IMG/VR virus record: IMGVR_UViG_3300033150_000846
Span: 1-64,000 of that record
Length of the DNA stretch: 64,000 nucleotides
Strand: one strand, 5' to 3'
DNA from: a virus
The translations under genes were made by a program, and so were the position numbers. The notes beneath the pieces were generated by a model. That model made no database searches. It worked only from the letters and a program-made list of their open reading frames with translations, and had not been told where the DNA came from. This document shows, piece by piece, positions 55,732-64,000 of the stretch (its first letter is position 1; each line of letters begins with the position of its first letter).

Positions 55732-57741
55732 GTGGCTGGACAAACAAACCCTATTTCAATGATAGATGCTGAGGCGGAGCGCAACGGGGCAAAAAAAGAG
55801 ATCGTCTCGAACATCATAGACAAGTTCCAAAAAATACGCAACGCCCGGCGCAACAAAGTGGACATTTGGACTGAGTGCTGGGAGCTTTACCGAGGCAAAC
55901 AGGACTTCAGCGAAAAGGAGGAATGGAACTCCAAACTTGTCCTCCCAAAAAGCTTCAACAGCGTGAAGCAAGCGACCTCAACCATCGAACGCTTCCTAGG
56001 CATCTCGAAAGACCCTTGGAGCATTGAGCCGGTTGACCCCGACAACTTGACGCTCGGTGTCAGGGCGGGCCAACTCGCCCAGCTCGTCCAAGTCTTCCTG
56101 GAAAACGCTGGCTACAAGGACGAGTTCAGCACGGGCCTTGAAAGTGGCTTCATCATGGGCCTTGGGGTCTGGAAGCTTTGGTGGGAGCTGGCCGACAAGC
56201 CTGAACTGGCGACTGAGTCCGGCGGTCAACTTGTGGTCCGCACCGCCAAGGAAGGCCGCCTCATGGTCAAGGCCGTTGATCCCTACAACTTCTATTGGCT
56301 CCCCGGCAGTAAGCTCAACAACTGGAAGGGCACTCTCGAAGTAATTCGTATGCCGAAGTGGGAGCTCATTGAAAAAGCCAAGCAAGGCATCTTCAACGTA
56401 GCTACTTTAGAGGAAATCAAGCGCGTCAGTCCCAGCACGGTAAAAGACGAACAGCAAAAGACCATGACGCGTTTCGACGAGTACCAGTCCGACCAAGCAT
56501 CACAAGAAGAAGTCGAGCTAATCGAGTACTTTGGCCCGATCGTGCGTAACAACGAGGTCGTTGAGAAGCACGGCCACGTAATAATCGCCGACAAGACCCT
56601 CCTGTTGAGCTACAAACCCTACAAACTGTGGTCGAAGCGCTACCCTTACGTGGCCTTCAGTCCTCTCCAAGTTCCCTTCCGCACTGAGGGCGTCGGCCTC
56701 GTCGAAATGGTCCGAGAAATCGACAAGGCCCTCAACAAGCTCGCCAACCTGAGCATGGACGCCCTTCTTTTCCGCTTAATGCCGATCTTCGAGGTCTACC
56801 CCGATCTGTTCGAAAATGAAGAAGATCTTCGGACCGGCATTGCTCCCGGCAAATTCTTCATGCGCAGCATGTCCGACATTTCCGGGGTCCGGGCCATTCA
56901 GCCAATCCAAACAGAGGACATTAGCAATGGTGCCGTCCAACTGGTCGGCTTACTCGACAGGTCTCACCAGGAAGGCGCTTTAGTCAGTGAGGTCCAGCAG
57001 TCCATGCCTCGTTGGCGGGGCGTAACGACCGCAACCGAAATTGACAAGAAGGTCGCCCAGCAAGACACTTTCTTCGGCAACCTCGCCAGCAGCATCGAAA
57101 ACCACGCTTTGAAGCCAATGGTCGAGCTATCCATCGACTTAATCATGCAATACCTGGACACAAGCAATGACCCGCGCGTCCCCGCAATTCTCGGTGTCAA
57201 CGCTCCGTCAATTCAAAGCTTGACCAGGAGCCAACTTCTAGAGCTCATCAACGGGCAGTACGTCGTGAAAGTGACCGGCATCTCCAATCAAATCAAGAAC
57301 GTCGAGGTCCTGCAACACCTCGTGCAGTTCTTGAACATTCTGGGACAGAACGGCGACAAGTGGCTACCCTACATCCGTCAAGATGTCCTGCTTCGGAAAA
57401 TCCTGGCCGCCTTCCGAGCCGAAATTCCGGACATCGAAGACGTGATCGAAACTCCCGAGGTAGCGACTGCGAAGCTCCACGCCTTTGGAGTTGAGAAAGT
57501 CACTCCCGACATGCTCAAGTCTCTGCCGGGCATCATCAACGCCGAGAACAAGAAGATGCAGCAACTTGCCGCTATGCAGCAGCAACAGGCTTTGCTTGCC
57601 AAGCAGCAGCAGCGGGCCGACGAGGAGCACAGCATCAACCTCTTCAAGGCCATGATGGACATTGAGCTTCGCTCGCGTGAGCTCGACATCGAGGAAATGC
57701 GGGCAAAGGCCGCAATAAAGCAAGGAGAACAAAAGAAGTAA
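55732..57741 (+). CDS. portal protein
   Basis: A 669-residue protein starting at GTG after GAGGAAGGAAG. The order terminase-portal, the length and the content (helical N terminus with YRGKQDFSEKEEW; LVLPKSFNSVKQATST; wing domain with NFYWLPGS; a long Gln-rich C-terminal coiled coil with QQQALLAKQQQ) fit podovirus-type portal proteins forming the 12-subunit DNA gateway. The Gln/Lys tail may form the barrel. Confident. Confidence 0.85.
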   Translation: MAGQTNPISMIDAEAERNGAKKEIVSNIIDKFQKIRNARRNKVDIWTECWELYRGKQDFSEKEEWNSKLVLPKSFNSVKQATSTIERFLGISKDPWSIEPVDPDNLTLGVRAGQLAQLVQVFLENAGYKDEFSTGLESGFIMGLGVWKLWWELADKPELATESGGQLVVRTAKEGRLMVKAVDPYNFYWLPGSKLNNWKGTLEVIRMPKWELIEKAKQGIFNVATLEEIKRVSPSTVKDEQQKTMTRFDEYQSDQASQEEVELIEYFGPIVRNNEVVEKHGHVIIADKTLLLSYKPYKLWSKRYPYVAFSPLQVPFRTEGVGLVEMVREIDKALNKLANLSMDALLFRLMPIFEVYPDLFENEEDLRTGIAPGKFFMRSMSDISGVRAIQPIQTEDISNGAVQLVGLLDRSHQEGALVSEVQQSMPRWRGVTTATEIDKKVAQQDTFFGNLASSIENHALKPMVELSIDLIMQYLDTSNDPRVPAILGVNAPSIQSLTRSQLLELINGQYVVKVTGISNQIKNVEVLQHLVQFLNILGQNGDKWLPYIRQDVLLRKILAAFRAEIPDIEDVIETPEVATAKLHAFGVEKVTPDMLKSLPGIINAENKKMQQLAAMQQQQALLAKQQQRADEEHSINLFKAMMDIELRSRELDIEEMRAKAAIKQGEQKK

Positions 57742-57774
57742 GCCAAAAGTTTTCTCAAACGGGAAAAGAGCAAA

Positions 57775-60402
57775 ATGAAGAAACTTTTACTAGCACTCAT
57801 CATGGCAGGAGCCCTGGCTTTCGGCCAAGGAGTTGTCTCCCCGAGAATGCTCAAGCAAGGCGGAGCAGCTTCCGGCCAGTGCTTGCAATGGGACGGCTCA
57901 AAGTGGGCTCCAGCCGCCTGCACAACCTCCGCTGGCTCCGGCACCGAGTACCAATACAACAACAGTGGGAGTTTGGCAGCGGGGTTACAATGGCACTGTC
58001 CGAGCAACATTGTGGGCTTTGGGGGCTGCACCGCGAGTTTTCCAGCACTGAAGCGCTCCGGCACGAGCCTAGAGGTGCGCCTCGCGGACGACAGTGCTGA
58101 CACTCTCCTCAAAGCCAGCGTCTTCAATGCCTCGACGGGCTTCCAAGTGAGCGGTGCAGCGACGACCGGAAACTTTCTTCGAGGCAATGGAACTTACTTT
58201 GTGGCCAGTGCGATTCAAGCTGGAGACGTGCCGGACCTCTCTGCTACCTACCAAACTGTCTCCGAGAAGGGCGCCGCCAATGGCTATGCTTCGCTGAATG
58301 CTTCGTCGCTGGTGGTCCAGAACCCGGCCAATGCCACCACTACACCGACCGCGAGCAAAATTCCGATTGCCGATGCTAGCGGTGATCTCGATGATGGCTG
58401 GTTTCCCTCTACGATAACCCGGGACACCGAGATCATCAAGGGTGTTGGCAGCTTGACGACGACGAACGCCATTCCCAAAGTAACGACCAGTGGAACCCTG
58501 GGAGAGGGACTGCTCCGGGACAATGGCACGCTGATCGGCTTTGGCGGCCTAACCTCGTCCTACCCGGCACTGAAGCGTTCTGGGACTGGGCTTGAAGTCC
58601 GTTTGGCGAATGATAGCACTGATGGGTATCTCAAGGCCAGTGTCCTCAATGCCACAACCGGATTTCAGGTTAATGGTGGTGCAACAACTGGACACTTCCT
58701 TCGTGGGGACGGGACCAACTTTGTATCCAGTGCGATTCAAGCTAGTGATTTGCAGGGTCTGAACTACACTTGGACTGGTACTCACGACTTCAGTGGGGCT
58801 ACTTTGGAGATACCCAACAGCACGAGTTTGCCTGGGACGTGCGCTGTTGGTGAAGTCTATGTTGACAGTGACGCTAGTGCCGGGCAGCGGCTGTATTTGT
58901 GTGAGTCTGCCGATACTTGGGTGCTTCAGACGCAGTCTGTTTACAATGTCAAGGCGTTTGGTGCTGTTGGGGACGGTACCACGGATGATACAGCAGCTAT
59001 TTTCAGTGCTATCAGTGCTGCTGGTTCCGGGGACACTATCTACTTTCCTCCCGGTACGTACCTAACCTCAGGGTTTTCTGTGACAGATAAAGCGCTTAGG
59101 CTTGTCGGTGCGGGAGTAGAAGCGTCAATAATTAAAGGCAGTGAGGCAACAGGACAGGTTTTTCTGTCTAATGGAACCAATATCAGGTCTGAAATTCGTG
59201 ATCTCACTATAGATGCTGGTGGTAGTGGGATGCATGGTATGGTCTTGAACGGGTTTGGCTATGGATTGATACAGAATGTTCGTGTAGTCGATGCATGTGA
59301 CGGTATCGCTCTAGGTGCAGGAAGCGGCTACTCAACGATCAAGAAAGTGTTAATTCAGGACTCTTCATGTTACGGTGTCTACATCACTGGAGATTCTACA
59401 GGTGAGGTCACATTGGAGGATGTGCGGATAAAGAGCGAGAATGCCGCTACTACAACTACCGCTGGAATATACATAGATAAGACAACCGTTGTAGATCTAG
59501 GAGGTTTCTATCTGCGTGGTGTCCACGTTCTCGGTGTGACCGGGACATGGACTTACGGCCTTTACTACAATTCGTCTGTTGCAGGTAACTACGGTTTCTT
59601 ATTCGTAGACAACAGTAACTTTGAATTACTCCCGTTTCCTATCTATATAAAGAACGTGGATCGAGGCTACATAGAGGGGTCTTGGATTAACTCGTCTGGC
59701 TCGGGAAATGATGCCATAACATTGGATGGCTCCGATTTGTTTGTAATTGCCAATAACCTATTTCAGGGAATTGGCGCTAATGGTATAGCATTGTTGAACG
59801 GAGCTCAGAGAGCAACTATTATTGGAAACGACATGAGTGGTATAGGGGGTACTACCTTCCGCTTAGACACTGTCACGCCACCAGTAAACTTGAGTTTTGG
59901 TCTCAATCGCTTTGGTTCCGGTTCCCTTACCAACGATGTTTCTACCTTGAACTCTGCAATGGAACCTGTCAAAATCTCGTCGCTGGAAGTTAGTGGTGGT
60001 GACTTCCTGGTGCAGTCCACGGCACCGAGCGTCGATGTAAACGAGACAGATGCAGGGACGGACGAGAAGTACTGGCGAATCTACGCCAACGGGGGCAAGT
60101 TCTACGTCCAAACGGCGAATGACGCCTACACCGCCTTCGCCAACGCGATGTATTTCGACAGATCAGGAAATTCAGCAACGGAACTTAGAATTATGACCGG
60201 ACCAAGCAATAGTGACGCAGTGAGGATCAGTTCCTACGGCCTTAAGATCTACGACATGGGAACGAAGCCAGCTTGTAACTCAACCACTCGTGGTCAAATC
60301 TGGCGCGACGAAGGCGGCGCAGGGGTCGCTGACAAGTTAGAAGTATGTGCGAAGAACTCCAGCGACTCCTACGCTTGGTACCCGCTGGCTTCAATACCAT
60401 AG
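57775..60402 (+). CDS. tail spike with beta-helix domain and signal peptide-like N terminus
   Basis: An 875-residue protein. Residues 1-18 (MKKLLLALIMAGALAFGQ) look like a cleavable signal peptide, unusual for a phage spike. Two related blocks of about 75 residues follow (SFPALKRSG, LLKASVFNASTGFQ, FLRGNGTYFVASAIQAGD and SYPALKRSG, YLKASVLNATTGFQ, FLRGDGTNFVSSAIQASD). Then VKAFGAVGDGTTDDTAAI opens a pectate lyase-like parallel beta-helix of about 300 residues, the usual enzyme domain of spikes that bind or cut polysaccharide. The interspersed motif at 57971 lies in the first block. Confidence 0.8.
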   Translation: MKKLLLALIMAGALAFGQGVVSPRMLKQGGAASGQCLQWDGSKWAPAACTTSAGSGTEYQYNNSGSLAAGLQWHCPSNIVGFGGCTASFPALKRSGTSLEVRLADDSADTLLKASVFNASTGFQVSGAATTGNFLRGNGTYFVASAIQAGDVPDLSATYQTVSEKGAANGYASLNASSLVVQNPANATTTPTASKIPIADASGDLDDGWFPSTITRDTEIIKGVGSLTTTNAIPKVTTSGTLGEGLLRDNGTLIGFGGLTSSYPALKRSGTGLEVRLANDSTDGYLKASVLNATTGFQVNGGATTGHFLRGDGTNFVSSAIQASDLQGLNYTWTGTHDFSGATLEIPNSTSLPGTCAVGEVYVDSDASAGQRLYLCESADTWVLQTQSVYNVKAFGAVGDGTTDDTAAIFSAISAAGSGDTIYFPPGTYLTSGFSVTDKALRLVGAGVEASIIKGSEATGQVFLSNGTNIRSEIRDLTIDAGGSGMHGMVLNGFGYGLIQNVRVVDACDGIALGAGSGYSTIKKVLIQDSSCYGVYITGDSTGEVTLEDVRIKSENAATTTTAGIYIDKTTVVDLGGFYLRGVHVLGVTGTWTYGLYYNSSVAGNYGFLFVDNSNFELLPFPIYIKNVDRGYIEGSWINSSGSGNDAITLDGSDLFVIANNLFQGIGANGIALLNGAQRATIIGNDMSGIGGTTFRLDTVTPPVNLSFGLNRFGSGSLTNDVSTLNSAMEPVKISSLEVSGGDFLVQSTAPSVDVNETDAGTDEKYWRIYANGGKFYVQTANDAYTAFANAMYFDRSGNSATELRIMTGPSNSDAVRISSYGLKIYDMGTKPACNSTTRGQIWRDEGGAGVADKLEVCAKNSSDSYAWYPLASIP
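57971..57985 (+). repeat. interspersed 15-bp motif, copy 15
   Basis: GTTTGGCAGCGGGGT, read as LAAG, in the tail spike. The second block of the spike reads LGEG at the same place with no length change. Confidence 0.95.
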
Positions 60403-60408
60403 GGAGAC

Positions 60409-60954
60409 ATGAATTTTTGGAAACGAATATTTGGAGGTAAAAGAGAGATGCCGGAACTACCGGAGATGTTTCAGCCGGACACTTTGCTCCAACAGGCCTA
60501 CCGGGCCATGTTGGACTATGTTGCCCGACTCAACCGTAATTTGATTGCTCAGTACTACCAGGCCGTGGCTAACTACAACGCCATGGCCAAGGTGTACTGG
60601 AGCAACAAGGCAGTCATGGGCAAGGTTTCCGTGCCGCAGGTACCTCTTGGCTATGACGTGGAAATGGACAAAAACGGCGTTCACATTGTCCGTACCGACA
60701 AGCCCGTCTGTGACCCTCTGCCCTTGTGGAAGCACGAAGAACAGCCTGAAGGCCAGATAGCGTTTGGGCAGCAAGTGGACTTCCCCATGGAGGGCAGCTA
60801 CCAAGCCAGTGCTATGATTGGAGGCAAAGTGAAGACATCTACTGTGCCGCCTGGGACTGTTGTTGAGCATGAGGGAAGGAAGTACAGGCTCCAGCGCTTC
60901 AACGTTCCGGTTGGCTACGTTGCCGTCTGGGTCCCTACGGAGGTGGAAGGATGA
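60409..60954 (+). CDS. hypothetical structural-region protein
   Basis: A 181-residue protein with helical first half (LLQQAYRAMLDYVARLNRNLIAQYY) and beta-rich second half (STVPPGTVVEHEGRKYRLQ). No motif recognised. Between spike and lysis-like genes; possibly a spike chaperone or minor virion protein. Confidence 0.55.
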   Translation: MNFWKRIFGGKREMPELPEMFQPDTLLQQAYRAMLDYVARLNRNLIAQYYQAVANYNAMAKVYWSNKAVMGKVSVPQVPLGYDVEMDKNGVHIVRTDKPVCDPLPLWKHEEQPEGQIAFGQQVDFPMEGSYQASAMIGGKVKTSTVPPGTVVEHEGRKYRLQRFNVPVGYVAVWVPTEVEG

Positions 60955-61154
60955 CACCAACACAGGTTTTAGCTGCCATTCAGGCTTTGGCTACGGCCAC
61001 TGCCGAAATATTTAAGTGGCTCCAGACGCCGCAGGGCCAGCAGGTGGTGGAGCAGTCCCTGAAAGATCGCCAGAAGTGGGACGAGTTCTGGCAACAGGTT
61101 GGGAGCGCCCTTCACGATCTGTTCACGGGGAAAATGTTCGATGACGGCAACTGA
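60951..61154 (+). CDS. small hypothetical protein
   Basis: A 67-residue helical, Gln/Trp-rich protein (MTPTQVLAAIQALATATAE). Overlaps both neighbours by a few bases. No membrane segment strong enough for a holin. Confidence 0.5.
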   Translation: MTPTQVLAAIQALATATAEIFKWLQTPQGQQVVEQSLKDRQKWDEFWQQVGSALHDLFTGKMFDDGN

Positions 61155-61629
61155 CCGGAAGGCTTTACAGTTTGACGAAAACTTCCGTGCTTGGGCAGAG
61201 GCAGTAGGAGCACCACCATGCACCCTACTGCCTCACGTGTGTCGCCCGCTGCGGGAAGACCGAATTTTGTTCTTTGGCACGGAGCAATGGCGTGCTTTCC
61301 TAGCTTCAAGTCGCTTCGTTCCATGGAATATAATGATCAAGGAGCACGCGCCCCTCGGCCGCAAAACAGCTTTTAGGGGCTTTCGGGAGGACACTCCTTT
61401 CGCTGCTCTGCAAACCGTCCTTCACATTGACCCATACTACGGCTTCTTCATCGAAGCCGATTTCGATGTGGGCAACCCAGCCGAAGGCCTTCTGCCCCTG
61501 TTGACTCACATAGGAGAATTCTTGTGGTATCGGCTCCCCGCCCTCATCGGCAAAAGAACCAAACTAACTAACCCTTACCTCATCCGAAGGCTTTTGGCCC
61601 GTCGGGGCATTAAGGCCCGAAAAGTGTAG
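61141..61629 (+). CDS. hypothetical protein
   Basis: A 162-residue protein (MTATDRKALQFDENF). The ATG at 61141 follows GGGGAAAATGTTCG, near the previous stop; an in-frame upstream ATG at 61099 is inside the preceding gene. Basic, helical C terminus with RRLLARRGIKARKV. Unknown function; precedes the tRNA. Confidence 0.55.
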   Translation: MTATDRKALQFDENFRAWAEAVGAPPCTLLPHVCRPLREDRILFFGTEQWRAFLASSRFVPWNIMIKEHAPLGRKTAFRGFREDTPFAALQTVLHIDPYYGFFIEADFDVGNPAEGLLPLLTHIGEFLWYRLPALIGKRTKLTNPYLIRRLLARRGIKARKV

Positions 61630-61634
61630 AGCGA

Positions 61635-61643
61635 TGGTATAAT
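61635..61643 (+). promoter_or_regulatory. extended -10 promoter of the tRNA
   Basis: TGGTATAAT (perfect TATAAT at 61638-61643), 14 bp before the tRNA. No clear -35. Confidence 0.5.
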
Positions 61644-61657
61644 GGGAAGTGTTGGCC

Positions 61658-61733
61658 GCTGGTGTAGCTCAATTGGTAGAGCGGTGGGTTTGTAACCTAC
61701 GGGTTGAGGGTTCGAGTCCTTCCACCAGCTCCA
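61658..61733 (+). tRNA. tRNA-Thr (anticodon TGT)
   Basis: A complete 76-nt cloverleaf: acceptor GCTGGTG/CACCAGC, D-stem GCTC/GAGC, anticodon stem GTGGG/CCTAC with loop TTTGTAA (anticodon TGT at 61691-61693, decoding ACA), T-arm GAGGG-TTCGAGT-CCTTC, discriminator T and encoded CCA. It is the only tRNA seen in the window. Confidence 0.95.
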
Positions 61734-61750
61734 AGTTTTGAGGAGGAAAG

Positions 61751-62041
61751 ATGATTGCTGAAGGAACAAAGACCGTCTCCAGTGCTGGTACAGCCGAAAG
61801 ACTTTCAGCGACTGACGTGTACGTCTTCTGGCTGACCATTCAGGCCGATCCGTCTAACACAGGCAATGTATATCTTGGTGGGGACTCAGTCTCTTCGTCT
61901 TCCGGGATTCAACTGGCACCAGGTGACAGTCACCACTTCCCGCCGATAAGCCGCTACTACGTCTATAACCTGAAAAACATCTGGGTGGACGTAGGTGAAG
62001 ACGGTGAAGGTGTAAAGTACATTGCCGAGCAGCGCTACTAA
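61751..62041 (+). CDS. small beta-rich virion-type protein
   Basis: A 96-residue, Ser/Thr/Gly-rich protein (MIAEGTKTVSSAGTAERL) with a GNVYLGGDSVSSSSGIQLAPGDS phrase, typical of small phage head or fibre-associated proteins. GAGGAGGAAAG precedes the ATG. Function unknown. Confidence 0.65.
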   Translation: MIAEGTKTVSSAGTAERLSATDVYVFWLTIQADPSNTGNVYLGGDSVSSSSGIQLAPGDSHHFPPISRYYVYNLKNIWVDVGEDGEGVKYIAEQRY

Positions 62042-62051
62042 GGAGTAGTCC

Positions 62052-63983
62052 ATGAAACGGTTTCTCCTTCTACTTACCCTGGCAGCACTGACTTGGGGCC
62101 TGACAGCCCAAATTCACCGAAGCTTCGAGCCTCCTACCCGCCACGGGCGTGGCCTCGCAACAGCTCTTGGGCTCCCCGCCAATCCTGCCGCCCTCTACAC
62201 CTTCGGCCCTGACGGCTCGCTGGTGCCCGGTGCGCGGTGGTTTCAGCCGGGGTGGAATTTGCTGCGGTGGTCGGAAACGTTTGACAATTCGGCGTGGCTG
62301 AAAGTCCGTACCACTGTCAACGCGAGTGGGACATCTCCAAGGGGTGCTACTGCATGGGCGCTTGCGGCAACTACCGACGGGCAGAGCCATAGGGTTCAGC
62401 AGAGCTTCAGTGGAGATCCAGGAGTCGTCTATACACTCTCGTGCGATGTCAAGGCTGCCGACAAGAGCGTTGCCTATCTGGTCAGTGAGGCTACCAGTCC
62501 AACTGACTCAAATACCACTTACTTTGATCTGACCAATGGTGAAGTTCTAACATCTGGATCTAATCATAGCAACCCAACGATATCACCTCTTGGGGACGGT
62601 TGGTATCGAATCTCTGTTTCGTTCACCGGCTCGGATACGGAGTGTTGTGTTCACGTGGCCTTTGCAGAGGCTGATGGCGATCCAGAATGGACCGGTGATG
62701 GTACGACCATTGATGGCTATGCTACGGCAATGCAACTTGAACCCGGCACCTCTCTCAGCGCCTACCAAAAAACCGAAGCCCAGCAAACCTTCCATGACTG
62801 GTCGGGCAACGGATTCGACGCCGTTCGCGGCTCCACAGAGAACGTGGACACCAACGACCCGCAGTCGACGCCGAGCAGCCGGAACCTCCTGGCGCCGGGG
62901 AGCACGGAAGATTTCGAGCACACGGCGTGGAATTCAAGCAAGGTTACGGTGACTGCAAACTACGATGGCGTCGCTGATTTATTGGTAGGTACGGGTGGTG
63001 GGTATATTCACCAGACAGTCTCAGTCATTCCAGGAGCAAGTTATACCTTCCAATTTGCAGCCAAGAAGCACGGTACGTGCACCATTGCGCAGTATTCGGT
63101 ATTCGATCTTACTCACACAGCCGATATTATTCCTACGACAAATTATGCAGACACCTTGTCGTCTGATTCTTATACTACTGTAACGGTCCCTTTTACTGTG
63201 CCTGAAGGGTGTGACTCGGTCTCAACCTACGTTTTAAGGGGTTCTGCGGCGGGACAAACGTCAGTTTTGGTGAAAAATGTCCAGCTCGAAACCGGCTCCA
63301 CCGCAACCGCCTACACCAACCCGGCCGAGGAGAGCCTGGTGCAGGGGGCGACGTTTGATGGGACGGATGATTATGTAGCGACACGTCTTACAGTGGCGGG
63401 CAATAGGGCCATTGTCGCTCTGGTTCGCAACGATGGCCCTACGGCTCCTGACTTTCAGATAGTTGCTGGCCGTGGAGGTTGCTATGTCGGTTTCAAGAAC
63501 ACCGTTGAACGGTTCGTGGCTTGCCACCCATATGGAGGAGTGGGGGAATGTGGCAGCTTTGGTAATGCTCCGCTGTATAAACAGTGGGTACTGGTGGCGC
63601 GAGTTGCCGAGGACACTGCCCTAGTAGGGTATATAGGTGATCAGCGATTCACTGTTGCGTCCGGCTTGACGGATCCTGATAACGGTACGTTCAACCGTAT
63701 TGGCGACAACGGCGCCGGGTTATGGTGGTGGAATGGTCAGATCGCCCTTATCGCCGTTTACTCCCGCGCTCTCAGCGCCGCCGAGATCCAGCGCTCCTAC
63801 CGTAGCATTGCCCGGCTCTACTGGGACTACAGGAGCATTTGCGTGAGTGGCTGGGAATCGCACTGCCAAAGCCCGCCGTTGCACGCCAAGCTTCTTGCGC
63901 CATGGCAACCTGACGGCACTTGGGCGTTGGCGATGCTGCCGAGGAAGCTGGGGCTGGTGCCGGTTTGGAGGGAGGCGCAATGA
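62052..63983 (+). CDS. lectin-like tail protein with signal peptide-like N terminus
   Basis: A 643-residue protein starting MKRFLLLLTLAALTWGLTAQ, a signal peptide-like segment as in the tail spike. Two carbohydrate-binding-like beta domains of about 150 residues follow (NLLRWSETFDNSAWLKVRTT and NLLAPGSTEDFEHTAWNSSK). The last 200 residues contain a concanavalin A/LamG-like domain (GATFDGTDDYVATR...IALIAVYSRALSAAEIQ). It is likely a receptor- or glycan-binding tail protein. Confidence 0.75.
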   Translation: MKRFLLLLTLAALTWGLTAQIHRSFEPPTRHGRGLATALGLPANPAALYTFGPDGSLVPGARWFQPGWNLLRWSETFDNSAWLKVRTTVNASGTSPRGATAWALAATTDGQSHRVQQSFSGDPGVVYTLSCDVKAADKSVAYLVSEATSPTDSNTTYFDLTNGEVLTSGSNHSNPTISPLGDGWYRISVSFTGSDTECCVHVAFAEADGDPEWTGDGTTIDGYATAMQLEPGTSLSAYQKTEAQQTFHDWSGNGFDAVRGSTENVDTNDPQSTPSSRNLLAPGSTEDFEHTAWNSSKVTVTANYDGVADLLVGTGGGYIHQTVSVIPGASYTFQFAAKKHGTCTIAQYSVFDLTHTADIIPTTNYADTLSSDSYTTVTVPFTVPEGCDSVSTYVLRGSAAGQTSVLVKNVQLETGSTATAYTNPAEESLVQGATFDGTDDYVATRLTVAGNRAIVALVRNDGPTAPDFQIVAGRGGCYVGFKNTVERFVACHPYGGVGECGSFGNAPLYKQWVLVARVAEDTALVGYIGDQRFTVASGLTDPDNGTFNRIGDNGAGLWWWNGQIALIAVYSRALSAAEIQRSYRSIARLYWDYRSICVSGWESHCQSPPLHAKLLAPWQPDGTWALAMLPRKLGLVPVWREAQ

Positions 63984-64000
63984 CGAACTTCGACAAAGTT
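63980..64000 (+). CDS. start of a further gene, cut by the window end
   Basis: ATGACGAACTTCGACAAAGT begins just after GGAGGGAGGCGCA and overlaps the previous stop. Only MTNFDKV is visible. Confidence 0.6.

Noticed and set aside
2238-57985. The 15-bp motif as insertions of a small mobile element
   Set aside because: Copies have no target duplication or longer shared flanks, and in two internally repeated proteins the motif aligns to motif-free homologous sequence without a gap.
2238-57985. The 15-bp motif as a CRISPR repeat or array
   Set aside because: Copies are hundreds to thousands of bases apart, on both strands and inside genes, with no spacer arrangement or cas genes.

Overview
The window is one contiguous piece of a tailed double-stranded DNA bacteriophage (Caudoviricetes). 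It carries portal, terminase, scaffold, major capsid protein, head-tail adaptors, very large tail and internal virion proteins, an endolysin, a full replication and nucleotide module and one tRNA. No integrase, ribosomal genes or host housekeeping genes are visible. The long internal virion proteins and adaptor-like genes suggest a podovirus-type particle. A Gram-negative host is likely, because the phage carries heptose-7-phosphate kinase-like, heptose-1-phosphate nucleotidyltransferase-like and ADP-heptose:LPS heptosyltransferase-like genes. Both points are inference; I cannot place the genus.

Layout. (1) 31-23316, rightward: small accessory genes, an exported protein, scaffold (3232), a major capsid gene split by a group I intron carrying a LAGLIDADG endonuclease (4211-5801), a decoration-like protein, a non-coding promoter/terminator block (6245-6454), a GT9 heptosyltransferase-like gene, two adaptors, two large tail proteins, a GNAT enzyme, internal virion proteins up to 1372 aa, a small membrane protein, a small RNA and a SleB-type endolysin. 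(2) 23279-49576, leftward: HTH protein, HAD phosphatase, dNMP kinase, SLOG protein, phosphoesterase, DUF3987-like ATPase, a UDG-exonuclease-family A polymerase fusion, RNA ligase, SSB-like protein, Sak4-like ATPase, Clp-like AAA+ ATPase, RecB-like nuclease, an array of coiled-coil paralogues, an amidoligase/ATP-grasp/glutamine amidotransferase cluster, two Csx16-like proteins and many small early-type proteins. (3) 49577-50556, non-coding: promoters, CTAG-rich repeats and an iteron-like array. (4) 50557-64000, rightward: small Zn-binding proteins, heptose kinase-like gene, cupin, terminase large subunit encoded as two separate genes with two other genes between them, portal, tail spike, small proteins, tRNA-Thr and a lectin-like tail protein.

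Regulation read from the sequence: several near-perfect sigma70-type promoters (TTGACA/T, 17-nt spacer, TATACT/TATAGT) and extended -10 boxes (TGnTATAAT) precede operons. At three of them the predicted transcription start lies at or within a few bases of the ATG, suggesting leaderless mRNAs. Two promoter-short transcript-terminator modules (6324-6424 and 22684-22780) look like small RNA genes.

The most striking signal is a 15-bp word, GTTTGGCAGCGGGGT, found 15 times (13-bp core TTTGGCAGCGGGG in all) on both strands and in several reading frames, nearly always inside genes. One copy forms the predicted 5' end of the small RNA at 22719-22780. Where a copy falls inside an internally repeated protein domain, it replaces the homologous sequence without changing length, so the word was apparently selected rather than inserted. 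Its function is unknown.
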